Shown here: positions 8,260 to 17,113 of the stretch, in pieces
Numbering within the stretch: the first letter of the stretch is position 1
How the letters are laid out: every line of letters begins with the position of its first letter
NCBI RefSeq assembly: GCF_003862495.1
Contig: NZ_RRCH01000003.1
Span: 62,001 to 126,000 of the forward strand
Direction: 5' to 3'
Length of the DNA stretch: 64,000 bases
From: Halocatena pleomorpha
Lineage (GTDB): Archaea; Halobacteriota; Halobacteria; Halobacteriales; Haloarculaceae
The notes under the pieces: model-generated
Database searches by the model: none
Told to the model about the DNA's origin: nothing
Seen by the model: the letters and a program-made list of their open reading frames with translations, nothing else
Translations under genes and position numbers: made by a program

Positions 8260-8310
8260 TATCTTCTTTCAAGCAGAGAATCCCGCCATTCACGGCGGGG
8301 AGGATGTCAC
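8260..8310 (+). mobile_element. Orphan IS200/IS605-type right end (copy 1)
   Basis: A 51-nt segment with a CCCGCC...GGCGGG hairpin (8282-8299) ending GGAGGATGTCAC. It matches the segment at 25455-25505 at 45 of 51 positions, and flanking DNA differs on both sides. The pattern is what follows tnpB (IS1341-type) genes in haloarchaea, where the RNA scaffold used by TnpB ends. No transposase gene is nearby, so this is a solo end or a minimal non-autonomous element. Confidence 0.55.
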
Positions 8311-8375
8311 ATGGGTGTGCTTCGGCGTGTATACAGTCCAGCTGGGTTCGATCACCGGCAGGATAAACGTTATAC

Positions 8376-8394
8376 TGTGCTATGCCATAGCACA
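8376..8394. promoter_or_regulatory. Perfect 9-bp dyad between cofC and cofG
   Basis: TGTGCTATG and its exact complement CATAGCACA flank a single base; beyond one mismatched pair the symmetry continues for three more pairs. It lies about 145 bp upstream of cofG and 65 bp after the IS-like end. It could be an operator, a terminator-like hairpin, or the other end of the element. Nothing in the sequence decides among these. Confidence 0.4.
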
Positions 8395-8537
8395 ATATGC
8401 GGGGGTCGCATGTAGTGTGACTGTTCACCGCAAACGGATGCCAAAGCGAGTCGATCCCGTACAGGGGAAGACGGGACAACGGCTGGCTCTCCGTCAGGAG
8501 TGACAGCCTTTTTTATCATCGGAATGAATCACTGTGC

Positions 8538-9674
8538 GTGACATCACCGAGTACGGACGACGATGCTGGCGGAATCGACGCCGATACGACTGGTGAGGGT
8601 TCAGTATCCGTCTCGGAATCGCTGTCGATCGCACGCGCAGAGATCAACCGACTGGTAGACGTTACCCCCGACGATGTCGAGGCGCCATCAGAGTTGAGTT
8701 TTGCCCGCAACGTGTTCGTACCGCTCACGACGGCGTGTCGGTACACGTGTACGTACTGTACGTACTACGATCCGCCGGGACAGGCGTCGCTTATGCGTCC
8801 GGATGAAATCAGGGACGCTGTCAGGATCGGAGCTGACGCGGGCTGTACGGAAGCCCTGTTCACATTCGGTGACGATCCGGACGATCGATACACACAGATC
8901 CACGAGCAACTCGCTGAGCTGGGTCACGGGTCGATCCACTCGTATCTCCGTGAGGCGTGCGAGATCGCGCTTGAGGAGGGCCTTTTGCCCCATTCGAACC
9001 CCGGAGACCAGACACGCGCGCAAATGGAACAGGTGGCTGACGTGAACGCGAGCATGGGTGTGATGCTGGAGACGACGGCCGACGTGCAAGCCCACGGCGG
9101 TCCCCGGGCAAAATCGGCCGAGCAGCGACTGAACACGATCCGCGTCGCTGGCGAACTCGGTGTTCCGTTCACCACCGGGATCCTCGTCGGGATCGGGGAA
9201 ACGTGGCGTGATCGCGCGGAGAGTCTGCTAGCAATTGCTGCGTTACACGAACGATACGGCCACATACAAGAGGTGCTCGTCCAGAACGTCGTTCCCAACG
9301 AACGATGGCAAGCAGATCCCGTTCCCGTACCGACGATGCGCCGCGCCGTCGCAATGGCTCGGGCCGCCCTGCCGGAGTCGGTGAGCGTCCAAGTGCCCCC
9401 CAATCTATCGCCAGTCCGTGAGCTCGTAGATTGTGGCGTCGACGATCTCGGTGGGGTCTCCCCGATCACCGACGACTACATCAACCCCGATTACGAGTGG
9501 CCTGCATTGGCCGAACTGCGCGACATCGCTGCTATGGCCGGTGTTCCGCTCACCGAACGCCTGCCAGTGTACGATCGATACGTCAACGACGAGTGGCTCT
9601 CGACACGGATCGAACGCGCTATCGAAAGCGAAACCGAAGCCGGACAACGGTTCCGATCAGTGTTGGACGGGTGA
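8538..9674 (+). CDS. cofG: 7,8-didemethyl-8-hydroxy-5-deazariboflavin synthase subunit CofG
   Basis: 378-residue radical SAM enzyme that with CofH makes the deazaflavin chromophore of F420. The CxxxCxxC cluster motif is in CRYTCTYC near residue 70, inside a typical TIM-barrel domain, followed by LPHSNPGD, a METTADVQAHGGPRAKS-type active-site region and the C-terminal PLTERLPVYDRYV. Translation starts at GTG 8538; the N-terminal 30 residues are a low-complexity acidic tail. cofH is not in this window. Confidence 0.95.
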   Translation: MTSPSTDDDAGGIDADTTGEGSVSVSESLSIARAEINRLVDVTPDDVEAPSELSFARNVFVPLTTACRYTCTYCTYYDPPGQASLMRPDEIRDAVRIGADAGCTEALFTFGDDPDDRYTQIHEQLAELGHGSIHSYLREACEIALEEGLLPHSNPGDQTRAQMEQVADVNASMGVMLETTADVQAHGGPRAKSAEQRLNTIRVAGELGVPFTTGILVGIGETWRDRAESLLAIAALHERYGHIQEVLVQNVVPNERWQADPVPVPTMRRAVAMARAALPESVSVQVPPNLSPVRELVDCGVDDLGGVSPITDDYINPDYEWPALAELRDIAAMAGVPLTERLPVYDRYVNDEWLSTRIERAIESETEAGQRFRSVLDG

Positions 9675-9681
9675 AAACATG

Positions 9682-11181
9682 TCATCGCACGTGGAACATT
9701 GGTTCAAGTCGCCGCCGGAGAATGTATAGTCCGGTCAACACCGAGGGAAGGAGAAACACGGCCAGTAACAGGCCTCGCTGAGTGATCGTGATCGTGGAAA
9801 TCCCGACAGGGATGTCGATTGTAGGGACGCCCGCAATGATCATCCATCCGATAATGACGAACGGCCCGGCAACCAACAGGTTCCACGGACCGGGTCGGAT
9901 CTGGTATCCGTAGCTGTACCGGTCGGCCCACGGCGCGGCAGTGAGATGAAGACACATGGCGTACAGACTCCAGAGCAGACAGACACAAACAAGCACACCG
10001 ACGAGGAGGTTGAGCACCACTCCCACGTACACGCCGCTGAGCGTGAGTCGTCCGAACCACGGCGTCGCGGTCATCATTCCCGACTGTTCTAACACCGTTG
10101 GTGTGTCGAACCCCCAGCGGGTAAAAACGAGTAGCGCGATCACGACCGACGGTAGCAGGCTTACAGATCGTGTGAGAGCACCGAGTACGTGATCGACGCC
10201 GGCCGAGTGATTTGATGACAGCGTCGGTCGGACGACATCCGAAAACACGAGCGAGACGACGACAGGCACCAGTACTGTCCCCGTGAATAGGATTCCTCCA
10301 GTAGGCGCACCGCCGATCAGGGCGATCATGATGAGACCGATTCCGAGGAGATTCGTCGCCACGATGGGCCAGAGTCGCTGTACACCGTCCGGATCGTAGC
10401 GCTGCTGCGTCGGTGGTTCGTAGTACGGCGTTGGGAACAGGAGATCGTACCCCGTATAGCTCCCGACCAGGCTCACGATGACGATCACCAAGCCAATCGT
10501 TGGTGACGCTTGGATGTCGAAACCGGCGTAGCTTGCGGCGATAGTCGCTCCGAGTACGAACACGATTGTCGCGCTGATCCGGATCCCCGTCGGTGTCGTT
10601 GCCGCCTCCGTGAGGCGTGCTCGATCGACAGCCAATCGGCGCGGACACCGAACCATCGTCATCACCGTCCGGACGACCCACAACAACATTGCACCCCACT
10701 TCCAGATCGTTGCCACGATCATCGCACGTTGTTCGTCCCACACCAGCCTGTGGGATCGATCGGCTCCGGATGTCCGACTATGAGACGTGCGTCTGCTCCG
10801 CGAGCGACGCTGATCGGATCGATCAGTCCACCGACTCCGTTGGCGGTAGCGGCCCTGTTCGTCGTCACGTCCCCGATGTTGTCGGTCAGTCTGCTCGTCG
10901 GGAGACGATCCATCGTGTGCGCGACGGTGGTCGCTCCTCTCCTCAGAGATGTCGTCAGTCTCCGATTCGGTTGCCGTTCGACGACGGTCGTACTCCGCAC
11001 GCTGTTGGGGATCGGTCAACACCTCGCGCGCCTTCTGGACTTGCAGAAACGTCTCTTCGGCGTCGGCACCCTCGCTCTTGTCGGGATGGACCTGTTTGAC
11101 TGTCTCTCGATAGGCGGTCTCGATCTCCGCACGAGAGGCGTCCGGTTCCACGCCAAGGAGTTCGTAGTACGATTCAGACAT
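9682..11181 (-). CDS. J-domain protein with polytopic membrane C-terminus
   Basis: 499-residue protein with an N-terminal J domain (about residues 4-68, HPD at 32-34) that would stimulate an Hsp70 ATPase, a Ser/Arg/Asp-rich linker (about 69-150), and a C-terminal half of about eight hydrophobic segments ending near the last residues. It lacks the Gly/Phe and zinc-finger regions of classical DnaJ, so it is a membrane-anchored class C-type J-protein. It follows the Hsp70-like gene by 54 bp on the same strand and is its likely partner. Its membrane part matches no transporter family I recognise. Confidence 0.85.
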   Translation of the reverse strand: MSESYYELLGVEPDASRAEIETAYRETVKQVHPDKSEGADAEETFLQVQKAREVLTDPQQRAEYDRRRTATESETDDISEERSDHRRAHDGSSPDEQTDRQHRGRDDEQGRYRQRSRWTDRSDQRRSRSRRTSHSRTSGADRSHRLVWDEQRAMIVATIWKWGAMLLWVVRTVMTMVRCPRRLAVDRARLTEAATTPTGIRISATIVFVLGATIAASYAGFDIQASPTIGLVIVIVSLVGSYTGYDLLFPTPYYEPPTQQRYDPDGVQRLWPIVATNLLGIGLIMIALIGGAPTGGILFTGTVLVPVVVSLVFSDVVRPTLSSNHSAGVDHVLGALTRSVSLLPSVVIALLVFTRWGFDTPTVLEQSGMMTATPWFGRLTLSGVYVGVVLNLLVGVLVCVCLLWSLYAMCLHLTAAPWADRYSYGYQIRPGPWNLLVAGPFVIIGWMIIAGVPTIDIPVGISTITITQRGLLLAVFLLPSVLTGLYILRRRLEPMFHVR

Positions 11182-11235
11182 GCTACGACTCGAATCGGTG
11201 GCGGCTCAGAGAGCCGTTGGAGACTTCAGGATCGG

Positions 11236-12870
11236 TCATCGAACTGTCGGCAGTTCGTGTTTCATCGTCTTGATCTCCGTTTCTGTGTAGCGATAAACAG
11301 CTGTGGTTTCGAGCGTGCCATCCCGTTCGGTGTCGAGATCGGTGGCGTGTGCACGGACGATTCCGTTGGGATCGAACTTGAACGTCACCTCGATCGATGG
11401 GGCTCCGGCGTGACGTGGTCGTAGCGGTCCGATACGAAACGCGTCGAGAAAACGACGAGTCACCTGTTGGCCATCAGCTCGCTCGCTCGTCGTGGCAGTG
11501 TCATCCATGCTTCGATCGGTCGTCGTTCGATCAGTGGTCCGACCCGGTTCAGTTCGGTGGTTCCGTTTCGTATGTAGTGATTTAGTGACATGATCGTAGT
11601 ACACCGGAACGACCAAATACTGTTGTCGGTCGGTCGTCGTCGTAAACGTCGCTGTCGCTCGTCGCGGAAGCGTGTCGTTGTTGGCAACGAGTTGGTCCCC
11701 GGTCTCGGATGTCGGTGCCAGACAGAGCGAGTGGGGCGTCGCGTCGAGAACGACCGTTTCGGCCGGAATGCTCCCCGTTGATGAGGCGCTTATGGGAGTG
11801 GGTGGCGGCTCGTTGACGATCGCCGCCCGCATCGCACCACCCAGCGCCATCGTTTCAGCGGTGGCTCGTCGGTCGTCCGCGTGCTCAAACCGATCGGTAA
11901 TGTGCTCTCGCACGAACGGTAGATCAGTCTCTCCACCAACGAAAAGCAGTCGGTCCAGTTGTCGCTCTCGGAGTCCAGTCGTTTCCAGAAGGGTCTCACA
12001 CACGCCGACCGTCCGTGACACGAGGTCGCGCGTCCGGCGCTCTAACTGGTTTCGGTGCAGTGGCTGCCTGATCTCGTAGCGTTCCCCCTTGTGTTCGAGG
12101 GTGGTAGTGATGGTCGTCGATCGGTGAGAGAGCAACGCGTGTTTTGCCGTTCGGGCTGCTGCGAACAGCCGTTCTGTAGCGAACGGATCGTTTTCGAGAT
12201 CGATGCCGTGTTTTCGTTCGAGATGAAGATCCAACCATTCCACGATCGTTGCATCGAATGCAGCACCACCGAGCCACGGATCGCCGTGTGTTCCAAGGAC
12301 ATCGAACACGCCCTCCGTAACGTCGATGAGCGCCGCGTCGAATCCCCAACCCAAATCGTACACGAGGATCGTCCCATCGGTGTCGGTCCGTATCCCGTGG
12401 GCGAGCGCCGCCGCCGTCGGTCCAGTCATGAGACGCACGACATCGATCCCAGCGATTGCACAGGCCTGACACAACGCCCGACGCTGGCGCGCGGTGAACG
12501 TCGTCGGAACTGTTAGTACGCCACGATCGTGGACGACACCCGCTTTGTCAGTGGTCTGAGCCGTTTGTCGTAGTTTCGTAAGCACCAACGCCGTCAGCTC
12601 TTCTGGCGTGTATTCGCGGGTTTGGCCGTCAACGACGATCGAAACACGTTCGTCAGTTCCGAGGAGTCGCGTAAACGACCGCACGGTGCGGATCGGATCT
12701 CGGATGGCTCGGCTGCGCGCCGACTCTCCGACCACCGCGTGCTCGCCTTCGAACGAAACAACCGTGGGAATGCTCACACACTCCTCACTGGACAGCGTCG
12801 ATCCATCGCTCACTGTCGCTAGCGCGCTGGTTGTCGTTCCGATGTCGATGCCGACGTTCGGTGTCTCCAT
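11236..12870 (-). CDS. Divergent Hsp70/DnaK-like protein without lid
   Basis: 544-residue Hsp70 relative. The nucleotide-binding domain keeps the phosphate-1 loop (IDIGTTTSALATV, residues 8-20), PTAAALAHG near 151-159, and VGGETDLP near 311-318. The phosphate-2 loop is altered: DLGWGFDAAL near 172-181 instead of [11 protein letters not shown] beta-type substrate domain is present (SIEVTFKFDPNGIVRAHATD), but the protein stops about 35 residues later, so the helical lid is missing. The canonical DnaK at 49250-51145 has both intact. The J-protein gene lies directly downstream, suggesting a dedicated chaperone pair. The 242-bp upstream gap is shared with divergent purC. Confidence 0.85.
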   Translation of the reverse strand: METPNVGIDIGTTTSALATVSDGSTLSSEECVSIPTVVSFEGEHAVVGESARSRAIRDPIRTVRSFTRLLGTDERVSIVVDGQTREYTPEELTALVLTKLRQTAQTTDKAGVVHDRGVLTVPTTFTARQRRALCQACAIAGIDVVRLMTGPTAAALAHGIRTDTDGTILVYDLGWGFDAALIDVTEGVFDVLGTHGDPWLGGAAFDATIVEWLDLHLERKHGIDLENDPFATERLFAAARTAKHALLSHRSTTITTTLEHKGERYEIRQPLHRNQLERRTRDLVSRTVGVCETLLETTGLRERQLDRLLFVGGETDLPFVREHITDRFEHADDRRATAETMALGGAMRAAIVNEPPPTPISASSTGSIPAETVVLDATPHSLCLAPTSETGDQLVANNDTLPRRATATFTTTTDRQQYLVVPVYYDHVTKSLHTKRNHRTEPGRTTDRTTTDRSMDDTATTSERADGQQVTRRFLDAFRIGPLRPRHAGAPSIEVTFKFDPNGIVRAHATDLDTERDGTLETTAVYRYTETEIKTMKHELPTVR

Positions 12871-13112
12871 GATCGTCCCGAACTTCCCGTTGAATCGTAT
12901 CTGGTCGACTATTCCATTACTCGATTGACTTTCTTCTATGATAAATCAACTGCTAACTGATTACTGAATAGACTAATTCACGTAATTCACTTGAATCTAT
13001 TCGGGATTTACGTGGGGTGGGACAGGTGTACACGGCGCGAGGAGACCAATAGGACGGGGAAAACGCTCGCGTCGATAGAAATCGATTAGTGCAACCCGAG
13101 GAAGAATGCAGT

Positions 13113-14132
13113 ATGACGAGCGTCAAAGAGATACACGTCGAGAAGGCGCCAACACCGGATCGACTCGGTCGGGGCCGATTTCTCTTTACCGACGATTACT
13201 CGGTGTTCGACTGGGGAAAGATGCCTGATCCGATTCCACAAAAAGGAGCGAGTCTGTGTGCAATGGGTGCTGCAAACTTCGAACTCCTCGAAGACAACGG
13301 TATCGACACCCACTACCAAGGTGTCATAGACAAGGGTGACACGACGAGCATCGACGCTGTGACACTCCCGCCACAGGAGATGATGATCGATCTTACTCGG
13401 ATTCCCGAACTGCCCCACGAGGGCCGGGACTACGACTATGAGGCGTTCCACTCGGCCGCAGAGGATAATTACCTCATTCCGCTCGAAATCGTGTTCCGAA
13501 ATCGCGTTCCCGTGGGATCGAGCCTCCGGTCTCGTGCTGATCCTGAGGATGTCGGACTCGATGCGGACGAATGGCCTGAGGAAGCCGTCGATCTGCCGGA
13601 GCCAGTCATCGAATTCACGAGCAAATACGAGGAGTCGGACCGAGTACTGTCTCGTGAGCAAGCGGATACGATCGCGGGCCGAGCCGACATTGAAGACCTC
13701 GAATCACTCGCCAAGTCAGTCAACGAACTCATCACCCAACGGGCGGACGATGTGGGGTTACGCCACGAGGACGGAAAGATCGAATGCCTCTACTCCGAGG
13801 GCGACATCCGAGTGGCAGACGTGGTCGGTACGTTCGACGAGAACCGATTCTCATACGACGACCAGCAGGTCTCGAAAGAACTACTCAGACAGTACCACAA
13901 ACGGAACCAATCCGATTGGGTTGAAAGTGTCAAGCAAGCCAAACAGGACGCGAGAGAACAGGATATTGCCGATTGGCGGACGCTCTGCGACGTTGATCCA
14001 CAACCGCTCGATCGGGACGTGATCATGGCGGTGTCAGATCTGTACACCGCAGGTGCTAACGCTTACATCGAACAAGACCTGTTCGACGCACCGTCACTCG
14101 ACGACGCCGTCACACGTGTTAAAGATTTGTAA
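13113..14132 (+). CDS. purC: Phosphoribosylaminoimidazolesuccinocarboxamide synthase
   Basis: 339-residue enzyme of the SAICAR synthetase family that joins CAIR and aspartate with ATP in purine synthesis, in the longer archaeal form. Recognisable stretches are GRGRFLFTDDYSVFDWGKMPD (split here as GRGRFLF and DYSVFDWG), LIPLEIVFRNRVPVGSS, and the LREDGKIE-like segment LRHEDGKIE near 230. The ATG at 13113 is preferred to the frame opening at 13089 because conserved sequence begins soon after it. The upstream gap contains a direct repeat TAATTCAC at 12974-12981 and 12983-12990, a possible control site. Confidence 0.9.
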   Translation: MTSVKEIHVEKAPTPDRLGRGRFLFTDDYSVFDWGKMPDPIPQKGASLCAMGAANFELLEDNGIDTHYQGVIDKGDTTSIDAVTLPPQEMMIDLTRIPELPHEGRDYDYEAFHSAAEDNYLIPLEIVFRNRVPVGSSLRSRADPEDVGLDADEWPEEAVDLPEPVIEFTSKYEESDRVLSREQADTIAGRADIEDLESLAKSVNELITQRADDVGLRHEDGKIECLYSEGDIRVADVVGTFDENRFSYDDQQVSKELLRQYHKRNQSDWVESVKQAKQDAREQDIADWRTLCDVDPQPLDRDVIMAVSDLYTAGANAYIEQDLFDAPSLDDAVTRVKDL

Positions 14133-14333
14133 TAATGGCCGGATAGATGACGATGTGTGGGAAACGATAGCAGTGAAGAGTCCTATTACTACGGCTACAT
14201 TACTTTATTCTTGATAGAGAATTGTGATTATTAACTATTAGTATGCAGCCTAGAAAAATTTTATTGCCGGGTTGATCGAAACCTACGAGAGGGTGAACAA
14301 ACCCATACGAGTTCAGTGGCACAAAATGATAAC

Positions 14334-14378
14334 ACGCGGGATATTAAATTACTACGACATTTATGAGTGATCCCGCGT
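14334..14378. other. Long-loop inverted repeat
   Basis: ACGCGGGAT at 14334-14342 and its exact complement at 14370-14378 enclose 27 A/T-rich bases. It lies in the 278-bp gap between the convergent purC and zinc-ribbon genes, so it could act as a terminator or an RNA hairpin. The rest of the gap is A/T-rich and I see no gene in it. Confidence 0.35.
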
Positions 14379-14410
14379 CCTCCTCAGTGATCCCGGTCGT
14401 TGTCAGCGGT

Positions 14411-14923
14411 TCAGTATCCTTCGATGAGAACGGTGGCGATGTGGGGCCGCTGAATTCCTAGTCCTCGGACGGTGTATTTGTCGTATCGGCCTATCTCTCG
14501 GCTGAGGTACTCCTCCGGGGTGTTGCAGTCGTTTCGGTCGAATTCGGTTTCGAACGAGGCGACTTCCTCTCCATCGGCAGTAAACATCTCCTCGTACACC
14601 CATTCGTCGGCAGCCTTGCGATATTGGAGCCATGCTCCTCCCTCGAAAAACAACCGCGCGATCGTTAGCCCGTCACTGTCGTTTTCGATCGTGTGATTGA
14701 CGATCGCCGGTGGTCGCTCAATCTCGCTCTCGTCCGGCGGTCGATACGTGTCCATGTGTTTACACCATGAACACATCATCTCTGCTTCGTTTTCGCTCAC
14801 AACGACAATCTGATGCGCCATCGAGGCGTTGAAACCCCGACTGCAGTTCGTACACGTGTACTCCCAATCTATTGTCAGCGATGTATTCTGTGTTGACGTT
14901 CCCCGTTCGTTCGTTTGCTTCAT
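14411..14923 (-). CDS. Zinc-ribbon hypothetical protein
   Basis: 170-residue protein of unknown function. After a polar N-terminus it has CTNC near residue 24 and CSWC near 52, a probable zinc ribbon. The remainder is acidic and mixed alpha/beta with many aromatics and no signal peptide or membrane segment. It is flanked by A/T-rich gaps (14133-14410 and 14924-15144) and sits beside an XRE regulator, in a stretch of lower GC than the purine genes around it, which suggests later acquisition. Confidence 0.6.
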   Translation of the reverse strand: MKQTNERGTSTQNTSLTIDWEYTCTNCSRGFNASMAHQIVVVSENEAEMMCSWCKHMDTYRPPDESEIERPPAIVNHTIENDSDGLTIARLFFEGGAWLQYRKAADEWVYEEMFTADGEEVASFETEFDRNDCNTPEEYLSREIGRYDKYTVRGLGIQRPHIATVLIEGY

Positions 14924-15144
14924 TTTTTACACCAGCAGCTATCCGTATACGTTAATTCAAACTATTCATCACTTCCTATACTCTATAATTGTCGCCTAGT
15001 AACTCATGTTATCTTCTCATATACGTTGCACAGGCCAAGGGAGCTTATAACCTAGTTGTTATTCACTTCTCATAGTTTTCATTAGGCTGTATTTGAGATA
15101 TACAATCCACTACTGATTATAGCGATCCGGTATTAGGTATAGCT

Positions 15145-16068
15145 ATGCAAAATACGAGTGAGATCAAACTCGAAAGTAAAATCTCTGAGTTACTTGCTCT
15201 TTCAAATGAGACTAATGCAGAAATAGCAGATGAAGTAGGGGTTTCTGGAGCAACATTGTCAGCATACCGACAAGGACAAGCGAGACCGAGTTTCGACTCG
15301 CTCGTCTCGATGGCAGAGGTGTTTGACGTTAGTCTTGATTACCTCGTTTTCGGTGAAAACTCTGACAGCAACGAGATCAATGCTGGGCCTGTGGTTCGAT
15401 ACATGGGCGAGTCATTACAGGATACACAGCTACGACAAGCCCAACGGATTTCTATGGTCTCAAACGTGGGCCATCGAATCTCACAGAAGTTGGACGAGGA
15501 AATTGAAAATTATCTGTCTGACTGTTCGACACAGCAGCTGTTCTCCGGGACACTGAGCAATCCACAAGTGCTGGCATTGGAAGAAAACAGCGTAGACATC
15601 CGTCTGTTTCTCAAATCGTTCCATTATAATCTCCTTGACCAGCAGACCGAAACACCGGGGAAATTCTTCACGACTGTCGTGAAGAATCTGAGCCAGGGCC
15701 ATACGTACCAGTATCTTCTCCCTGCGGATAGTGAGGATTGGGTCCCTGTTGTCGACTCGTTCAGAGATCTTTTGATAGATAATATGCACAGCGAAGCAAC
15801 CGTTCGGAATAATTGCGAATTCCGTGTAACCAATACGCCAACGATCACGGGGTGTGGGCTGTATCGGCTAAACATGGAGGAACTCCGATCAGAACATCCC
15901 GTGATATATGACTTCCTCTTAGAGCACGATTACTGTTCGAATCGGTGGGTCGGATACACGATCGGTCCCGCAGAATCAGCTCAAGGGACGATGGTGATGG
16001 ACACTGATCACCTGTTGGAGTCGATAAATATATTCGAATACTTATGGGAGAAAGCGGAACCGATCTAA
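15145..16068 (+). CDS. XRE-family helix-turn-helix regulator with unknown C-terminal domain
   Basis: 307-residue protein with a Cro/CI-type HTH at about residues 20-70 (TNAEIADEVGVSGATLSAYRQG, quoted in part: EIADEVGVSGATLSAYRQG) and SLDYLVFGE typical of the domain's end. The remaining 230 residues match no family I know and may sense a ligand or mediate oligomerisation. A/T-rich codons set it apart from the neighbouring purine genes. A 25-bp perfect dyad lies inside the coding region at 15663-15687. A TATA-like element (TATTAGGTATAG) precedes the ATG closely. Confidence 0.75.
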   Translation: MQNTSEIKLESKISELLALSNETNAEIADEVGVSGATLSAYRQGQARPSFDSLVSMAEVFDVSLDYLVFGENSDSNEINAGPVVRYMGESLQDTQLRQAQRISMVSNVGHRISQKLDEEIENYLSDCSTQQLFSGTLSNPQVLALEENSVDIRLFLKSFHYNLLDQQTETPGKFFTTVVKNLSQGHTYQYLLPADSEDWVPVVDSFRDLLIDNMHSEATVRNNCEFRVTNTPTITGCGLYRLNMEELRSEHPVIYDFLLEHDYCSNRWVGYTIGPAESAQGTMVMDTDHLLESINIFEYLWEKAEPI

Positions 16069-16166
16069 TGAATCGCGGTTTTCCACGTCGATTAGCCCCA
16101 GCGAGAATGACGATCCCATGGTCGAGATAACAATCCATTTGGTCTCTCAATCCCGAGACGGGACCG

Positions 16167-16418
16167 ATGACCGCGTACACGGCGACAGTGACCATCCGTC
16201 CGAAACGGGGTGTTCTCGATCCGGAGGCAGAGACGACCCAGCAGGCGCTCTCGCGGTTGGGATTCGATGTGAACGCGCTGCGTTCTGCCGATCGGTTCGA
16301 GATCGATTTCGATGCTGAATCGAGCGAAGCCGCCACTGAACGCGCCGAGGAGATGGCCGAACGTCTCCTTGCGAATCCGACTATTCACGACTATGATGTC
16401 GTAGTGACCGATCGATGA
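16167..16418 (+). CDS. purS: Phosphoribosylformylglycinamidine synthase subunit PurS
   Basis: 83-residue small subunit that links PurL and PurQ and channels ammonia in the fourth step of purine synthesis. The start YTATVTIRPKRGVLDPEAET, the LGF motif and the closing NPTIHDYDV are typical. Its stop overlaps the purQ start by 4 bp (ATGA), giving translational coupling. Confidence 0.95.
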   Translation: MTAYTATVTIRPKRGVLDPEAETTQQALSRLGFDVNALRSADRFEIDFDAESSEAATERAEEMAERLLANPTIHDYDVVVTDR

Positions 16419-17104
16419 TCGCAGTCGTGCAGTTCGGCGGGAGCAACTGCGACCGAGACGCCGTCCGTGCGCTCGACCACGTCGGATTTGACGCCCGGCG
16501 TGTCTGGCATGAGGACGGTCTTCCCGCTGAGACTGACGGAATCGTCCTCCCGGGCGGTTTCTCGTACGGTGATTATCTCCGTGCCGGTGCGATGGCTGCC
16601 CGCTCCTCGGTGATGGCAGAAATTCGGCAACAGGTCGAGGACGGGACGCCTGTGTTGGGGGTGTGCAATGGCGCACAGATCGGCTGTGAGGCTCGGCTCA
16701 CGCCGGGTGCATTCACCACGAACCGGAGCGCGCGGTTCCAATGTGAGCACGTTCATCTCCGAGTCGAGAACGCGAATACGCCGTGGACGCACGCCTACGA
16801 AGCGGGTGAAGTTATTTCGCTTCCGATCGCTCACGGTGAAGGGCGGTTCGAGATCGCAGAGGAGACTCTATCGGAGTTGAACGCCGAAAACCGGGTTCTT
16901 TTCCGGTACTGTAATGCCGACGGAGCAGTCACTGATGCGGCCAACCCAAACGGATCGACGGACAACATCGCTGGCGTGATCGGTGAACGTGATACGACGG
17001 CGGTGTTGATGCCCCATCCGGAACGAGCCACCTTTCCAGAACTGGCCGAGAACGGAACGGACGGCCGCGCCATTCTCGAAGGGTTCGCCGTCGCGGATCC
17101 GTAG
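16415..17104 (+). CDS. purQ: Phosphoribosylformylglycinamidine synthase glutaminase PurQ
   Basis: 229-residue class I glutaminase that supplies ammonia to PurL. The nucleophile elbow is GVCNGAQIG (Cys near 88), PGGFSYGDYLRAGA lies near 47-60, and the His/Glu of the triad are in MPHPERA near 199-205. Encoded in an overlapping pair with purS; purL is not in the window. The gene ends 9 bp before the stop of the convergent HTH/TPR gene. Confidence 0.95.
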   Translation: MIAVVQFGGSNCDRDAVRALDHVGFDARRVWHEDGLPAETDGIVLPGGFSYGDYLRAGAMAARSSVMAEIRQQVEDGTPVLGVCNGAQIGCEARLTPGAFTTNRSARFQCEHVHLRVENANTPWTHAYEAGEVISLPIAHGEGRFEIAEETLSELNAENRVLFRYCNADGAVTDAANPNGSTDNIAGVIGERDTTAVLMPHPERATFPELAENGTDGRAILEGFAVADP

Positions 17105-17113
17105 CACGGCGAT

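Noticed and set aside
7388-8479. 363-codon minus-strand frame across GDT1, cofC and the IS-like end
   Set aside because: It crosses two recognised genes on the other strand and a repeat, and its translation has no domain or conserved motif.
9704-10741. 345-codon minus-strand frame inside the J-protein gene
   Set aside because: It lies in a shifted frame of the J-protein gene, is rich in Arg/Asp, and lacks any membrane or domain pattern.
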